DNA from: Winogradskyella wichelsiae
Lineage (GTDB): Bacteria > Bacteroidota > Bacteroidia > Flavobacteriales > Flavobacteriaceae
Assembly: GCF_013403925.1 (NCBI RefSeq)
Contig: NZ_JABFDJ010000001.1
Coordinates: 124,001-188,000, forward strand
Direction of reading: 5' to 3'
Length of the DNA: 64,000 nt
Below the pieces are notes generated by a model, which saw nothing but the letters and a program-made list of their open reading frames with translations, was not told where the DNA came from and did not search any database. Position 1 is the stretch's first letter. The number at the start of each line of letters is the position of its first letter. Below are positions 7,593-16,656 of this stretch, piece after piece. The translations under genes and the position numbers were made by a program.

Positions 7593-7623
7593 AAAAAAAT
7601 CCCACTCAAGGTGGGATTTTTTT
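7593..7623. terminator. Bidirectional terminator
   Basis: AAAAAAATCCCAC, a five-base loop, then GTGGGATTTTTTT. It serves the dioxygenase gene on the plus strand and clpS on the minus strand. Confidence 0.9.
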
Positions 7624-7624
7624 A

Positions 7625-7897
7625 TTAAACTATTTCTGCACTAAGTCCTGCTTGTAGAAGCTTAGAACATCGTGGTTCTAAATCTTCATAAGAGCCTGTC
7701 TTAACAGTACATTTTCCTTTGTAATGCACCAATAAAGCACATTGCTCTGCTTGTTCTGGCACATGATCGCAAGCGTAGATTAATGTATCAATAACATGAT
7801 CGAACGTGTTAACCTCATCATTAAATAATACAATCTCGTTTTGTTTTAACTCTACTTCTTCTAAAAGTAGATCTTCTGCATATTTTTCTTTTGTCAT
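7625..7897 (-). CDS. clpS: ATP-dependent Clp protease adaptor ClpS
   Basis: 90 residues. ClpS binds the N-domain of ClpA/ClpC and delivers N-degron substrates. The core IVLFNDEVNTFDHVIDTL and the later EQAEQCALLVHYKGKCTVKTG are the family's substrate pocket and ClpA-contact regions. The Asn-Asp pair of the N-degron pocket is present (FNDEVNT). The acidic N-terminal 20 residues are typical of a flexible extension. It is downstream of prmA on the same strand, with 76 bases between. Confidence 0.95.
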   Translation of the reverse strand: MTKEKYAEDLLLEEVELKQNEIVLFNDEVNTFDHVIDTLIYACDHVPEQAEQCALLVHYKGKCTVKTGSYEDLEPRCSKLLQAGLSAEIV

Positions 7898-7973
7898 TAC
7901 GTTAACGGATTTACGACTCTATTACAATAACAATCAAACTGTCAATGTAATAGACTCAATAATTAACTTTATA

Positions 7974-8807
7974 CTAATTTATAAATTTTAACGAAACCCA
8001 TTGTCCTTTTTGTATAGTTTCGTTCAATTTTAACATGTGTTTATTACATTCTTCCTCAATCATAGGAATATCCTCGTTGTAAAAACCACTTAAAAACAAG
8101 GTTCCGTTTTGATTTAAACATTTAGCATATTCAGATATATCTCCTAACAATATGTTTCTATTAATATTAGCAATTATACTGTCGTATTTTTTCTCTTTTA
8201 ATAACATTACATCACCTTCATAAACTGAAATATTGTTACATTTATTGCGCTCCACATTTTCTAAACTATTCAGGTAACACCAATTATCAATATCAATAGC
8301 ATCGAGTTTACTTGCTCCAACTTTTTCAGCTAATATAGCTAAAACACCTGTTCCGCAACCCATATCTAAAACCGTTTTACCCTTAAAATCGTTTTTTAGA
8401 ATATGCTGAATCATCATATGTGTTGTTTCATGATGCCCTGTACCAAAACTCATTTTGGGTTCAATGATCAAATCGAATTTGATATCTGGTTTATCATGAA
8501 ATGGTGCACGCACAGAAACCAAATCATCTACGATAATAGGGTTAAAATTCTTTTCCCATTCTTCGTTCCAATTGGTTTGCTCAATTTCTTCGAATTCATA
8601 AGTGATCTCAAATTCATCTGAAGTTAAAATGTAAACATCATCTAAAATATTTTCATTCCACTCTTCTTTCTGAATGTAAGCTATGACCCCTTCTTCATTC
8701 TCTACAAAACTTTCAAATCCTGCATACCCCAACTCAGCGATTAAAATTTCAACTGCTGGTTGTAAAGGACTTACTTTAAATGTGTAACCTATATATATTT
8801 CAGACAT
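7974..8807 (-). CDS. prmA: Ribosomal protein L11 methyltransferase
   Basis: 277 residues. The enzyme trimethylates ribosomal protein L11 using S-adenosylmethionine. The N-terminal half is the L11-recognition domain. The catalytic half begins near MSFGTGHHETTHMM, with motif I VLDMGCGTGVLAILAEK and the later IIANINRNILL (the N-x-N-R type catalytic loop). I start at ATG 8807: the longer frame to TTG 8825 would run into a TAAATTTG promoter at 8823-8830. It is divergent from the porin gene. Confidence 0.95.
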   Translation of the reverse strand: MSEIYIGYTFKVSPLQPAVEILIAELGYAGFESFVENEEGVIAYIQKEEWNENILDDVYILTSDEFEITYEFEEIEQTNWNEEWEKNFNPIIVDDLVSVRAPFHDKPDIKFDLIIEPKMSFGTGHHETTHMMIQHILKNDFKGKTVLDMGCGTGVLAILAEKVGASKLDAIDIDNWCYLNSLENVERNKCNNISVYEGDVMLLKEKKYDSIIANINRNILLGDISEYAKCLNQNGTLFLSGFYNEDIPMIEEECNKHMLKLNETIQKGQWVSLKFIN

Positions 8808-8822
8808 TAATCTTTTTTTTTG

Positions 8823-8830
8823 CAAATTTA
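8823..8830 (-). promoter_or_regulatory. -7 element for prmA
   Basis: Reads TAAATTTG on the minus strand, 15 bases before the ATG at 8807. It supports the shorter start of prmA. Confidence 0.6.
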
Positions 8831-8853
8831 CTAATCATTAATTTAGTTACTAG

Positions 8854-8861
8854 TATTTTTG
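8854..8861 (+). promoter_or_regulatory. -7 element for the porin gene
   Basis: TATTTTTG, a perfect TAnnTTTG, 17 bases before the ATG at 8879. Confidence 0.6.
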
Positions 8862-8878
8862 CTTCAAATTAAAATAAT

Positions 8879-10081
8879 ATGAATAAATATATTGTTGCCT
8901 TTCTATTTCTGATCTTATCACAAATAACTATTGCACAAGACAATAATGATATCAAACTATCAGCTTTACCCTACTACAGTTATGGTAAAGGTTTAGGAAT
9001 TACATCACCAGATAGTATTTTTAAATTAAACATTCGTTTTAGAATGCAAAACCGATTTACTTCTTTATATAATGAAGATGCAGAAGATGGATACGAGGCT
9101 ATGATTAGACGTTTGCGTTTGCGTTTTGATGGTTATGTTGGTGATCCAAGTATTATTTATGTTATTCAATTATCATTCTCTCCAAACGATGTTGGTGCCA
9201 TTGAAGACGGTGACAATCTAAATATTATTAGAGATGCAATTGTGTTTTATAGACCCGATGAGCATTGGAATATCGGTTTTGGACAAACCAAACTTCCAGG
9301 AAACAGGCAACGTATAAACTCTTCGGGAGCCTTACAACTTACAGATCGTTCTATTAATAACGCTAGCTTTAATATTGACAGAGATTTTGGTTTACAAGTC
9401 TATTACCTAAATGAGTTGCAAGACAAATTTTCCTATAATGTAAAAACAGCGATTAGTACTGGTGAAGGTCGAAACTGGACTAAGGAACCAGATAATGGCT
9501 TAGCATATACAGGACGCTTAGAACTCTTCCCTTTTGGAGCTTTTAAAAGTAATGGAATGTTATTTGAAGGTGATATAAAGCGTGAAGAAAGTCCTAAATT
9601 AATGCTTTCGGGTGTTTACCATTATAATAACAATGCTCGAAGAACTCGCGGTACTATTGGCGATGATTTATTTGAAGCAAGAGATATACAATCATTATTT
9701 TTCGATGCTATAGTAAAATATAATGGCTGGGCGTTTCAAACGGCTTATATGCAAAGAACGGCTGACAATCCTGTAACGTTTAACCCAGATGACGTTTTAG
9801 ATTCCGAATACGTTTTTACAGGAAGCGGTTTCGACACCCAATTGAGTTATATTTTTAAAAGTAATTATGAAGTTATCGGACGTTTTTCTCACCAAGAGCC
9901 ACACAAAGATATTGAAGCACTAACACCACAAACCAATCAATACAGCCTTGGTGTTACTAAATATATTTGGGAACACGCTTTAAAACTACAAGCTGAAGTT
10001 ACCAACACTGAATTAAACTATTTAGATTCTAGCACTACTAATAATTGGTATTTAAGATTTCAGGTTGAAATAGGTATCTAA
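8879..10081 (+). CDS. Outer-membrane porin of the phosphate-selective O/P type
   Basis: 400 residues with a signal peptide (MNKYIVAFLFLILSQITIAQ, cleavage after Ala-Gln). The rest alternates polar and aromatic residues as in a 16-strand beta barrel and ends RFQVEIGI with an aromatic/hydrophobic C-terminal strand. FRMQNRFTSLYNED, MIRRLRLRFDGYVGDPSIIYVIQLSF and WNIGFGQTKLPGNRQR are the recognisable OprO/OprP-like segments. It probably forms an anion-preferring channel. Substrate is not deducible: no phosphate genes are adjacent. It is monocistronic, with its own promoter and terminator. Confidence 0.85.
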   Translation: MNKYIVAFLFLILSQITIAQDNNDIKLSALPYYSYGKGLGITSPDSIFKLNIRFRMQNRFTSLYNEDAEDGYEAMIRRLRLRFDGYVGDPSIIYVIQLSFSPNDVGAIEDGDNLNIIRDAIVFYRPDEHWNIGFGQTKLPGNRQRINSSGALQLTDRSINNASFNIDRDFGLQVYYLNELQDKFSYNVKTAISTGEGRNWTKEPDNGLAYTGRLELFPFGAFKSNGMLFEGDIKREESPKLMLSGVYHYNNNARRTRGTIGDDLFEARDIQSLFFDAIVKYNGWAFQTAYMQRTADNPVTFNPDDVLDSEYVFTGSGFDTQLSYIFKSNYEVIGRFSHQEPHKDIEALTPQTNQYSLGVTKYIWEHALKLQAEVTNTELNYLDSSTTNNWYLRFQVEIGI

Positions 10082-10132
10082 TTCATTATAGAACTCATAT
10101 TCTTTAGAACAAAATCTCAATTTTAAACAAAG

Positions 10133-10182
10133 AAAAAAGCCTTAAATATATTGGTTATCACCAAATAATTAAGGCCTTTTTT
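10133..10182. terminator. Bidirectional terminator between porin gene and tpiA
   Basis: GCCTTAA (10139-10145) pairs with TTAAGGC (10169-10175). A-run and T-run flank the stem, and an inner hairpin TTGG...CCAA is enclosed. Confidence 0.8.
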
Positions 10183-10211
10183 ATTTACTCTAAGCTTATC
10201 GATTAAGCTTT

Positions 10212-10961
10212 TTAGAATGCATTTACAATTGCAAAGAAATCTTCTGCATTAAGCGCTGCACCACCAATTAATCCACCGTCAACATCTGGTTTTCCAAATA
10301 TCTCTTTTGCATTTGCTGGTTTTACACTTCCTCCGTATAAAATAGAAACAGAATCAGCAACATCGTTTCCATATTTGTCAGCTAACGTTTTTCTTATAAA
10401 AGCATGCATATCTTGTGCTTGTTCTGGACTTGCAGTTTCACCTGTTCCGATGGCCCAAACTGGTTCGTAAGCTAAAACTATACTTTTAAAAGCATCAGCT
10501 TCTAAATGAAATAATGCATTTTTAATCTGACCTTCTACAACAGCTTCATGATTTTCAGATTTTCGATCTTGTAATTCTTCACCAAAACAGAAAATTGAAC
10601 GCATACCATTAGCTAAAGCTGCATCTACTTTTTTAGCTAAAGATTCATCTGTTTCATTAAAATAGGCACGACGCTCGCTATGTCCTAAAATAACCGTTTT
10701 AATACCAATACTTTTTAGCATACTTGCACTAATTTCGCCTGTATAAGCTCCATTTTCTGCAAAATGCATGTTTTGAGCAACAACTTCAATTGAATCTTCA
10801 TTTAAAGTATCAAAGGCTTGCTTTAAATTTGTAAAAGTTGGAGCAATCATAACTTCAGCATCTGACGTTTTAGTTTGCTTTAATAAATCCGTTATTAAAA
10901 GTTCCGACTGTGGTAAATCGTTATTCATTTTCCAGTTTCCGGCTACGATATGCTTTCTCAT
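10212..10961 (-). CDS. tpiA: Triose-phosphate isomerase
   Basis: 249 residues, full length. It interconverts dihydroxyacetone phosphate and glyceraldehyde 3-phosphate in glycolysis and gluconeogenesis. Visible catalytic parts are the N-terminal GNWKMN (Asn and Lys), ILGHSERR with the catalytic His, YEPVWAIGTGETAS with the catalytic Glu and the mobile loop, and the phosphate-binding YGGSVKP and GLIGGAAL at the end. It has its own TATTTTTG promoter and is separated from the downstream porin terminator. Confidence 0.97.
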   Translation of the reverse strand: MRKHIVAGNWKMNNDLPQSELLITDLLKQTKTSDAEVMIAPTFTNLKQAFDTLNEDSIEVVAQNMHFAENGAYTGEISASMLKSIGIKTVILGHSERRAYFNETDESLAKKVDAALANGMRSIFCFGEELQDRKSENHEAVVEGQIKNALFHLEADAFKSIVLAYEPVWAIGTGETASPEQAQDMHAFIRKTLADKYGNDVADSVSILYGGSVKPANAKEIFGKPDVDGGLIGGAALNAEDFFAIVNAF

Positions 10962-10995
10962 AATATATGTATATTGATTTTATAAAATTCTTTCA

Positions 10996-11003
10996 CAAAA
11001 ATA
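10996..11003 (-). promoter_or_regulatory. -7 element for tpiA
   Basis: Reads TATTTTTG on the minus strand, 34 bases before the tpiA ATG. Confidence 0.55.
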
Positions 11004-11045
11004 ACAATTTAAAGACGATAATAAATTGACATTTGTCAGTTATCC

Positions 11046-12122
11046 TCAAGATAATTTAACTCTAGGGTCTAACCATCCGTATATCATATCTACAAAAATA
11101 TTGATTGTGATAAATATGATGGCAATAACCAAGACGGCACCCATTATAACTGGTAAATCTAAGGTATTAAGTGCATTTACAATTTCTTTTCCTAGCCCAT
11201 TCCACCCAAAAATATATTCTACAAAAACAGCTCCAGCTAGCATAGAGGCAAACCAACCCGATATTGCTGTAACTACAGGGTTTAAAGCATTCTTTACGGC
11301 ATGATTTTTAATGACCTGAAATTCACTCAAGCCTTTTGCTCTCGCTGTTCTTATATAATCTTGATTTAAAACTTCTAATAATGAATTACGCATTAACTGA
11401 ATAACAACTGCTAAAGGTCTTATACCTAAAACGATGGCTGGTAGTATTAAATTTTTCCATTTAATGGTCATTTGTTCGCCAAAATCATCAAGCTCATATA
11501 AACTACCTGTCATTTCTAAATGGGTGTATTTATGTAATACAAAACCAAATAACCAAGCAAATAAAATAGCACTAAAAAAGGACGGCACACTCATACCAAA
11601 AGTACTAAGGACCTGTATGGTTTTATCGATCCAAGTATCTTTATATAATGCAGAAATAATGCCGAATATAACACCTAAAGAAATTGCTAAGACGATAGCT
11701 GATGTTGCTAAAACAAACGTATTAGGAATTGTTTCGCCTATAATCTGAGTGACTTTTTTTCCTTGTTTTGTAAAGGATTCTCGCAAGTAAGGCGCTTTTA
11801 AAACGGTTGTGATACTCCCTATTTGAAACAGCTTTGCTGCCGTATATTTATTTGGTGATAAATAGGTATAATCTTTTGGTGTATTAGAATGAAATGAGAT
11901 TGGAGATAAGTCATTGAGGTAATACAAAAACTGCGTACTAATGGGTTTATCAAATCCGTATTTTTGTTTTACAGCTTCTACTTGGGCTTCCGTTTGATTC
12001 TGCCCCAACATCATTTTAGCAGGATCGCCTGGAAGAATGTTGAACAAAAAGAAAATAACAGTAATAACCCCCACTAAAGTGATGAATGCATAACCGATTT
12101 TATGAATTAAATATTTTATCAA
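11046..12122 (-). CDS. Oligopeptide-type ABC transporter permease (DppB/OppB family)
   Basis: 358 residues with six predicted membrane helices. The N-terminal signature MIKYLIHKIGYAFITL and ILPGDPAKMMLGQNQTEAQ are typical of DppB/OppB. Residues about 95-330 form the inner-membrane permease domain with the EAA-like loop RTARAKGLSEFQVIKNHAVKNAL. A periplasmic insertion of about 60 residues follows the first helix. No partner permease, ATPase or binding protein is adjacent, so it must assemble with subunits encoded elsewhere, as is common in Flavobacteriaceae. Confidence 0.88.
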   Translation of the reverse strand: MIKYLIHKIGYAFITLVGVITVIFFLFNILPGDPAKMMLGQNQTEAQVEAVKQKYGFDKPISTQFLYYLNDLSPISFHSNTPKDYTYLSPNKYTAAKLFQIGSITTVLKAPYLRESFTKQGKKVTQIIGETIPNTFVLATSAIVLAISLGVIFGIISALYKDTWIDKTIQVLSTFGMSVPSFFSAILFAWLFGFVLHKYTHLEMTGSLYELDDFGEQMTIKWKNLILPAIVLGIRPLAVVIQLMRNSLLEVLNQDYIRTARAKGLSEFQVIKNHAVKNALNPVVTAISGWFASMLAGAVFVEYIFGWNGLGKEIVNALNTLDLPVIMGAVLVIAIIFITINIFVDMIYGWLDPRVKLS

Positions 12123-12170
12123 AAAAAGATTTTATTTTAAAATAGAATTATTAAAAGAATAGACTAAGCT

Positions 12171-12401
12171 TCACGTTGATCTGCAACAACTAAAAATCCA
12201 GTTTAAAATAAACATGGTTATAACAGTAAACCCAGTACTATATAATATTGCACCTTGCCAATATGATAATCTTGCTGGCCAATGCTTCCACATTTTTGCA
12301 CCATATTCTTTCTTAGCATAACCACTCGTCAACATCCAAAAAAGAAAAATGAATACTACAAAAATCAGTATTGTTATTAATAATATCCATTTATTTTCCA
12401 T
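12171..12401 (-). CDS. Small two-helix membrane protein, unknown function
   Basis: 76 residues with hydrophobic segments at about 5-25 and 52-70 separated by a basic, aromatic loop (YAKKEYGAKMWKHWPARLSYWQG). I do not recognise a family. It sits between the DoxX-like gene and the ABC permease, all on the minus strand, with 48- and 69-base gaps, and may be co-transcribed. The conserved-looking Trp-rich loop and good ATG support it as a real gene rather than a chance frame. Confidence 0.6.
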   Translation of the reverse strand: MENKWILLITILIFVVFIFLFWMLTSGYAKKEYGAKMWKHWPARLSYWQGAILYSTGFTVITMFILNWIFSCCRST

Positions 12402-12470
12402 TTGTCTAATTTTTAGATTTTCACTTTATTATTATTAAAGCTTTCTCTTAAATATACTAAAAATTTAGTT

Positions 12471-13565
12471 TTATAATTCAACATCATCAAAATCATTCCA
12501 ATGTGCTTTATTTGTAACGGTTCCTTTATTTAGCATAATGATGCCTGGATTTGCACGTACTATCGTTTTAGCAACTTTCTCGTCACATAGATAAATTTCA
12601 AAATTCAATCCATAGTCTAATTTTACTTGTGCCTTATCGGTAGCACCAGAAGAAGACAAACCAATAACTGTATATCCTTTTGTGATGGCTTTATCTGTAA
12701 ACGATTTCAACTTCGTCATTCCTTCAGCTTCACTCTTGTTAACATTATACATGGTAACCATAATTAGCTTTTCCTTTTCTAAGAAATAATCTGTTAAATT
12801 TTCATCTTCAGATTCTATAGAAAAATCTTGAATTGCAGGAACATAACCTTCATCTATCGTTTCAGTTTCTACACCAACATATTCTCCATCTACCGTTGGG
12901 TAACTTCCATTGGTTACAAATTCTTGCTCCTCCCCATTCACATTAAATACCCATGTATATTCTAAAATAGGTTTTTGTGCTCCTTCTGGAGTTGCCATTT
13001 CATCGGGTAAGTTTTTACCAATAGCGTAAGCTCTAAAGTCTATAGATGGTAAATGCATTAATACATGGTAACCAAACCAAAGCGAAACAATAAAACTTAA
13101 GAATGCAATTATAGTTGTAGGTAAATTTCCGAAAATAGGTTTAATGTATTTTACACCTACAAACAAAATTAAAATAAGTACTAATAAAACTAGATCTTTA
13201 GAGAAGCTTTCCCATGGTGTTAATTTTAAAGCATCACCAAAACAACCACAATCTTTTACTTTATCGAAATAAGCCGAATAAAACGTTAAGAATGTAAAAA
13301 AGACAATCATTAATAACAAGCTCCAAACCGTAAATTTAGGTTTATAACCAATTAATAAAAATACGCCTAAAACAACTTCAAATACAACTACGATAACAGA
13401 TATACCAAGAGCGTAAGGAATTAAAAACTCAATATTTAATACATCCGATCCAAAATACTCTTGCAACTTATAAGAAAACCCAAGCGGATCATTAAGCTTT
13501 ATAAATCCTGATATGATAAATAATATTCCCGTAAATATTCGGCTAAGGTGTACTAAGTATTTCAT
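12471..13565 (-). CDS. DoxX-like membrane protein with thioredoxin-like tail (BT_3928 type)
   Basis: 364 residues. The first half has four DoxX/MauE-type helices (SRIFTGILFIISGFIKLNDP, then VFEVVLGVFLLIGYKP), with the pair of Cys in KDCGCFGD that MauE-like proteins carry. A fifth helix lies near 145-165. The C-terminal part from about 175 is soluble and contains a thioredoxin-like half (TMYNVNKSEAEGM, then YTVIGLSSSG, then GIIMLNKG). The organisation suggests a role in envelope redox or a quinone-linked step; that is inference. It follows the DUF1599 gene on the same strand after 53 bases. Confidence 0.75.
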   Translation of the reverse strand: MKYLVHLSRIFTGILFIISGFIKLNDPLGFSYKLQEYFGSDVLNIEFLIPYALGISVIVVVFEVVLGVFLLIGYKPKFTVWSLLLMIVFFTFLTFYSAYFDKVKDCGCFGDALKLTPWESFSKDLVLLVLILILFVGVKYIKPIFGNLPTTIIAFLSFIVSLWFGYHVLMHLPSIDFRAYAIGKNLPDEMATPEGAQKPILEYTWVFNVNGEEQEFVTNGSYPTVDGEYVGVETETIDEGYVPAIQDFSIESEDENLTDYFLEKEKLIMVTMYNVNKSEAEGMTKLKSFTDKAITKGYTVIGLSSSGATDKAQVKLDYGLNFEIYLCDEKVAKTIVRANPGIIMLNKGTVTNKAHWNDFDDVEL

Positions 13566-13618
13566 ATTCTTATTGAATTATTTTTTTTATGGATTCTTAT
13601 TTCCGCTAGAATGATAAA

Positions 13619-14161
13619 TTAATTGGCTTCATTTAAATGTATCAAAGCAAAAACCGAATAGTTAATCATGTCTTGATAATTAGCATCGATACCTTCGCTA
13701 ACAATTGTTTTACCTGCATTGTCTTCAATTTGCTTAACGCGTAATAATTTCTGTAAAATTAAATCGGTCAACGAACTCACACGCATATCTCTCCAAGCCT
13801 CACCATAATCGTGATTCTTATCTAACATTAATTGCTTCGTAATTGCAATCTTTTCATCGTAAAGTTCTGTAGCTTCTTCAGTATTTAAATCGGGCTGTTC
13901 TACAACACCTTTTTCTAGCTGAATTAAAGCCATTAAACAATAATTTATAATACCAATAAACTCACTAACCTCACCTTCATCTACTTTTCTAACCTCATTT
14001 TGTTGTAAGCCTCTAATACGTTGTGCTTTTATAAAAATCTGATCGGTTAAAGATGGTAATCTTAAAATACGCCACGCACTTCCATAATCACTCATTTTAT
14101 TTACAAAAAGCGCTCTACACTTAGCGATAACAGCATCGTATTGTTTTGAAGTATCTTGCAT
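13619..14161 (-). CDS. DUF1599 protein with two repeated units
   Basis: 180 residues made of two homologous halves. The first has KMSDYGSAWRILRLPSLTDQIFIKAQRIR and the second DKNHDYGEAWRDMRVSSLTDLILQKLLRV, each followed by a helix with DMINYSVFALIHL-type residues. This is the DUF1599 arrangement, typical of Bacteroidota. Members resemble all-alpha nucleotide-pyrophosphohydrolase-like proteins; a nucleotide role is inference. It is divergent from folP and upstream of the DoxX-like gene. Confidence 0.8.
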   Translation of the reverse strand: MQDTSKQYDAVIAKCRALFVNKMSDYGSAWRILRLPSLTDQIFIKAQRIRGLQQNEVRKVDEGEVSEFIGIINYCLMALIQLEKGVVEQPDLNTEEATELYDEKIAITKQLMLDKNHDYGEAWRDMRVSSLTDLILQKLLRVKQIEDNAGKTIVSEGIDANYQDMINYSVFALIHLNEAN

Positions 14162-14256
14162 TTATTATATTATAATTTCCGTAAATTTCGGACAAATAAA
14201 TTAGAAGTTCAAAGTTTGAGGTTTAAAGTTTTCTTAACACTTTTTTTAGATAAAAC

Positions 14257-15084
14257 ATGAATATAAACTGTAAAGGAAAATTAATCGATTTAGCCACACC
14301 AAAAGTAATGGGAATACTTAATGTTACTCCTGATTCTTTTTTTGATGGTGGCAAATATAAAGATGAATCTAAAATATTAATTCAAGTTGAAACCATGCTA
14401 AAAGCTGGTGCTACTTTTATAGATCTTGGTGGTTACAGTTCTAGACCAAATGCTGAAGATGTTACTAAAACTGAAGAATTGAAACGCGTGATACCTGTAA
14501 TTCAGTTAATCTTAAAGCATTTCCCAGAAACATTAATGTCTATTGATACCTTTAGAAGTGGTGTTGCTCAACAAAGTATTGAAGCTGGCGCCGCACTTGT
14601 TAACGATATTTCTGCAGGACAACTTGATAAAAACATGTTGTCTACAGTAGGGAAACTTGGTGTTCCTTATATTATGATGCACATGAAAGGAAACCCAAAA
14701 ACCATGCAAGAGCACACCAATTATAACGATTTGGTAAAAGAAGTTATTTCTTATTTTGCCGAACGTATTTCTGCTGCGCACCATGAAAAAATAAAAGATA
14801 TTATTATAGATCCTGGTTTCGGGTTTGCAAAAACTATTGAGCAAAATTTTGAATTACTTAACCAATTAGAATTACTTCAACTAACCGATCAACCCATTTT
14901 AGCAGGTATTTCTAGAAAATCAATGATTTACAAAACATTAAACTCTACTTCTCAGAATGCCTTAAATGGCACTACCGCATTACATATGGTGGCTTTACAA
15001 AAAGGCTCTAAAATTTTAAGAGTCCATGATGTAAAGGAAGCTATGGAATGTGTTATGCTTTACAAACAATTGAAATCTAATTAA
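14257..15084 (+). CDS. folP: Dihydropteroate synthase
   Basis: 275 residues. It condenses p-aminobenzoate with 6-hydroxymethyl-dihydropterin pyrophosphate in folate synthesis and is the sulfonamide target. Motifs are in order: GILNVTPDSFFDGGKY (pyrophosphate loop), DLGGYSSRPNA, SIDTFRSGVAQQSIEAGA, ISAGQLD, PYIMMHMKGNPKTMQ, IIDPGFGFAKT and GISRKSMI, ending with RVHDVKEAM. It is full length. Usual GGxSTRP is here GGYSSRP, common in this family. A lipoprotein gene follows after three bases. Confidence 0.96.
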   Translation: MNINCKGKLIDLATPKVMGILNVTPDSFFDGGKYKDESKILIQVETMLKAGATFIDLGGYSSRPNAEDVTKTEELKRVIPVIQLILKHFPETLMSIDTFRSGVAQQSIEAGAALVNDISAGQLDKNMLSTVGKLGVPYIMMHMKGNPKTMQEHTNYNDLVKEVISYFAERISAAHHEKIKDIIIDPGFGFAKTIEQNFELLNQLELLQLTDQPILAGISRKSMIYKTLNSTSQNALNGTTALHMVALQKGSKILRVHDVKEAMECVMLYKQLKSN

Positions 15085-15087
15085 CCT

Positions 15088-15768
15088 ATGCGCTATATTT
15101 ATTTACTTATTGTTTTATGTTGTTTTAGCTGTAACAATGAACGTACTTTATTTCTTCCTGAAATTAAAAACACAGAAATTACTGAAGTTTTAGATGTTTC
15201 ACCAGCCTATCTTTTTTATGACGAAACTCAACCCGACTCAATACTCCTAAATCGTAAAAATCTAATTAGCACTACAAATTGGTTGGTAAACGTAGACAAA
15301 CGACTAACTTTAGAACAAGCGATTCCGAAAATCATATTGATGCAAAATAAAAAGCGAAATGCTAAAATGCACAAGAATGAAGCGGCTAAAAATTATTTTA
15401 CTTGCAACGCTACTAGCATTAATACTTTAGGATTTATTGAGTTTACTAATGTTTATTTTATAAGTGAATCCTCAGAAAGATTAGACTCAGAAAAACAAAC
15501 TAATGAAATCATTTTAGACATCAAGAGTCTAAATGATATTTCTCTTTTTAATAGTAAGTCTAAAAGCTCAACAATTAAAAAATCAAACTTAGATCAATTA
15601 GTAAATGTCATTCACCTTTTAGCTGAATCTGAAGGTTTTACTTCTGCAACTTTACGTCTTAATCTAAAAAAGAGTTTAACTTTTCAGGAGTATATTTCGG
15701 TAAAATCAAAACTATTGGAGCTTTCTTCTAAAAATATTACGGTTAACAAAAATGAGTTTATATACTGA
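15088..15768 (+). CDS. Putative lipoprotein, unknown function
   Basis: 226 residues starting with a lipoprotein signal (MRYIYLLIVLCCFSC, lipobox Cys15 followed by Asn-Asn). No enzymatic motif is visible. The body is Lys/Asn/Ser rich, with an N-terminal part after residue 25 and a C-terminal part around LVNVIHLLAESEGFTSATLRLNLKKSLTFQEYISVKSKL that resembles the biopolymer-transport-like proteins often found near folP in flavobacteria; this resemblance is weak. It is co-directional with folP (three-base gap) and probably translated from the same message. Confidence 0.65.
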   Translation: MRYIYLLIVLCCFSCNNERTLFLPEIKNTEITEVLDVSPAYLFYDETQPDSILLNRKNLISTTNWLVNVDKRLTLEQAIPKIILMQNKKRNAKMHKNEAAKNYFTCNATSINTLGFIEFTNVYFISESSERLDSEKQTNEIILDIKSLNDISLFNSKSKSSTIKKSNLDQLVNVIHLLAESEGFTSATLRLNLKKSLTFQEYISVKSKLLELSSKNITVNKNEFIY

Positions 15769-15873
15769 AAATCAAAACTTTGCCTATTAAATAAGCTAAA
15801 TATTTTAATTATTGACAAGCATTATCGGCTTCCACTAAACATAAATTGTTAAATTAGCAAAAAGACTAAACTT

Positions 15874-16656
15874 TTGGAAAACTTACAACTTTGGGATTTT
15901 AGATTTATTGACTTTGTAGATGTCTTCCTTGTTGCCATACTGCTTTATTACATCTATAAACTAGTAAAAGGAACTGTTGCCATCAACATTTTTATTGGTA
16001 TTCTAATTATTTATTTTGCTTGGCGCTTAACAGATTACCTCAACATGCATATGCTTTACAGCATATTTGATGGTTTTATGAAGGTAGGAATTATTGCTTT
16101 GATTGTAGTCTTTCAGCCTGAAATTAGAAAATTTCTATTAATGGTAGGGTCTACGAATTTAGGTGGAAAGCGAAATTTATTTAAAAACTTTAAATTCCTT
16201 AAAAACGACGATCAAACAACTACAGATATCGATTCAATTATTAATGCTTGTACAAAAATGGGCTCTTCAAACACAGGTGCATTAATTGTATTAGAGCGTA
16301 ATAATAATTTAGATTTTCTAACCACAACAGGTGACGAAATGAACATATTAGTATCGCAACCTATCATAGAAAGTATTTTTTTTAAAAATAGTCCGCTGCA
16401 CGATGGTGCAATTGTTATTGATAAAAATGTAGTAAAAGCAACACGCGTCATACTTCCTGTAAATAACGAGAAAAAAATTCCTGAGCGTTTTGGATTAAGA
16501 CATAGAGCTGCTATAGGAATTACAGAAAAAACAGATGCCGTTGCTCTTTGTGTCAGTGAAGAAACCGGACAAATTTCTTATATAAAAAATGGTGGTTTTG
16601 AAATGTTTAAAAACACAGATGAGCTTAGAGAAAAAATAAAACACGATTTAGGTTAA
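15874..16656 (+). CDS. cdaA: Diadenylate cyclase (CdaA/DacA type)
   Basis: 260 residues. The enzyme makes cyclic di-AMP from two ATP. Three membrane helices occupy about 12-80, then the DAC domain follows with MGSSNTGALIVLERNNNL, HDGAIVIDKN (the D-G-A active loop, preceded by SPL) and RHRAAIGITEKTDAVALCVSEETG. The start is a TTG at 15874: an in-frame stop lies at 15850-15852 and the next ATG is within the membrane domain. The two zinc-ribbon membrane proteins that follow overlap and are probably co-transcribed, which hints that they act in the same envelope-stress context. Confidence 0.94.
   Translation: MENLQLWDFRFIDFVDVFLVAILLYYIYKLVKGTVAINIFIGILIIYFAWRLTDYLNMHMLYSIFDGFMKVGIIALIVVFQPEIRKFLLMVGSTNLGGKRNLFKNFKFLKNDDQTTTDIDSIINACTKMGSSNTGALIVLERNNNLDFLTTTGDEMNILVSQPIIESIFFKNSPLHDGAIVIDKNVVKATRVILPVNNEKKIPERFGLRHRAAIGITEKTDAVALCVSEETGQISYIKNGGFEMFKNTDELREKIKHDLG

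Noticed and set aside
14200..14256. AAAGTTTGAGGTTTAAAGTTT-type repeat before folP
   Set aside because: Low-complexity imperfect repeat common in AT-rich flavobacterial intergenic DNA; nothing specific can be claimed.
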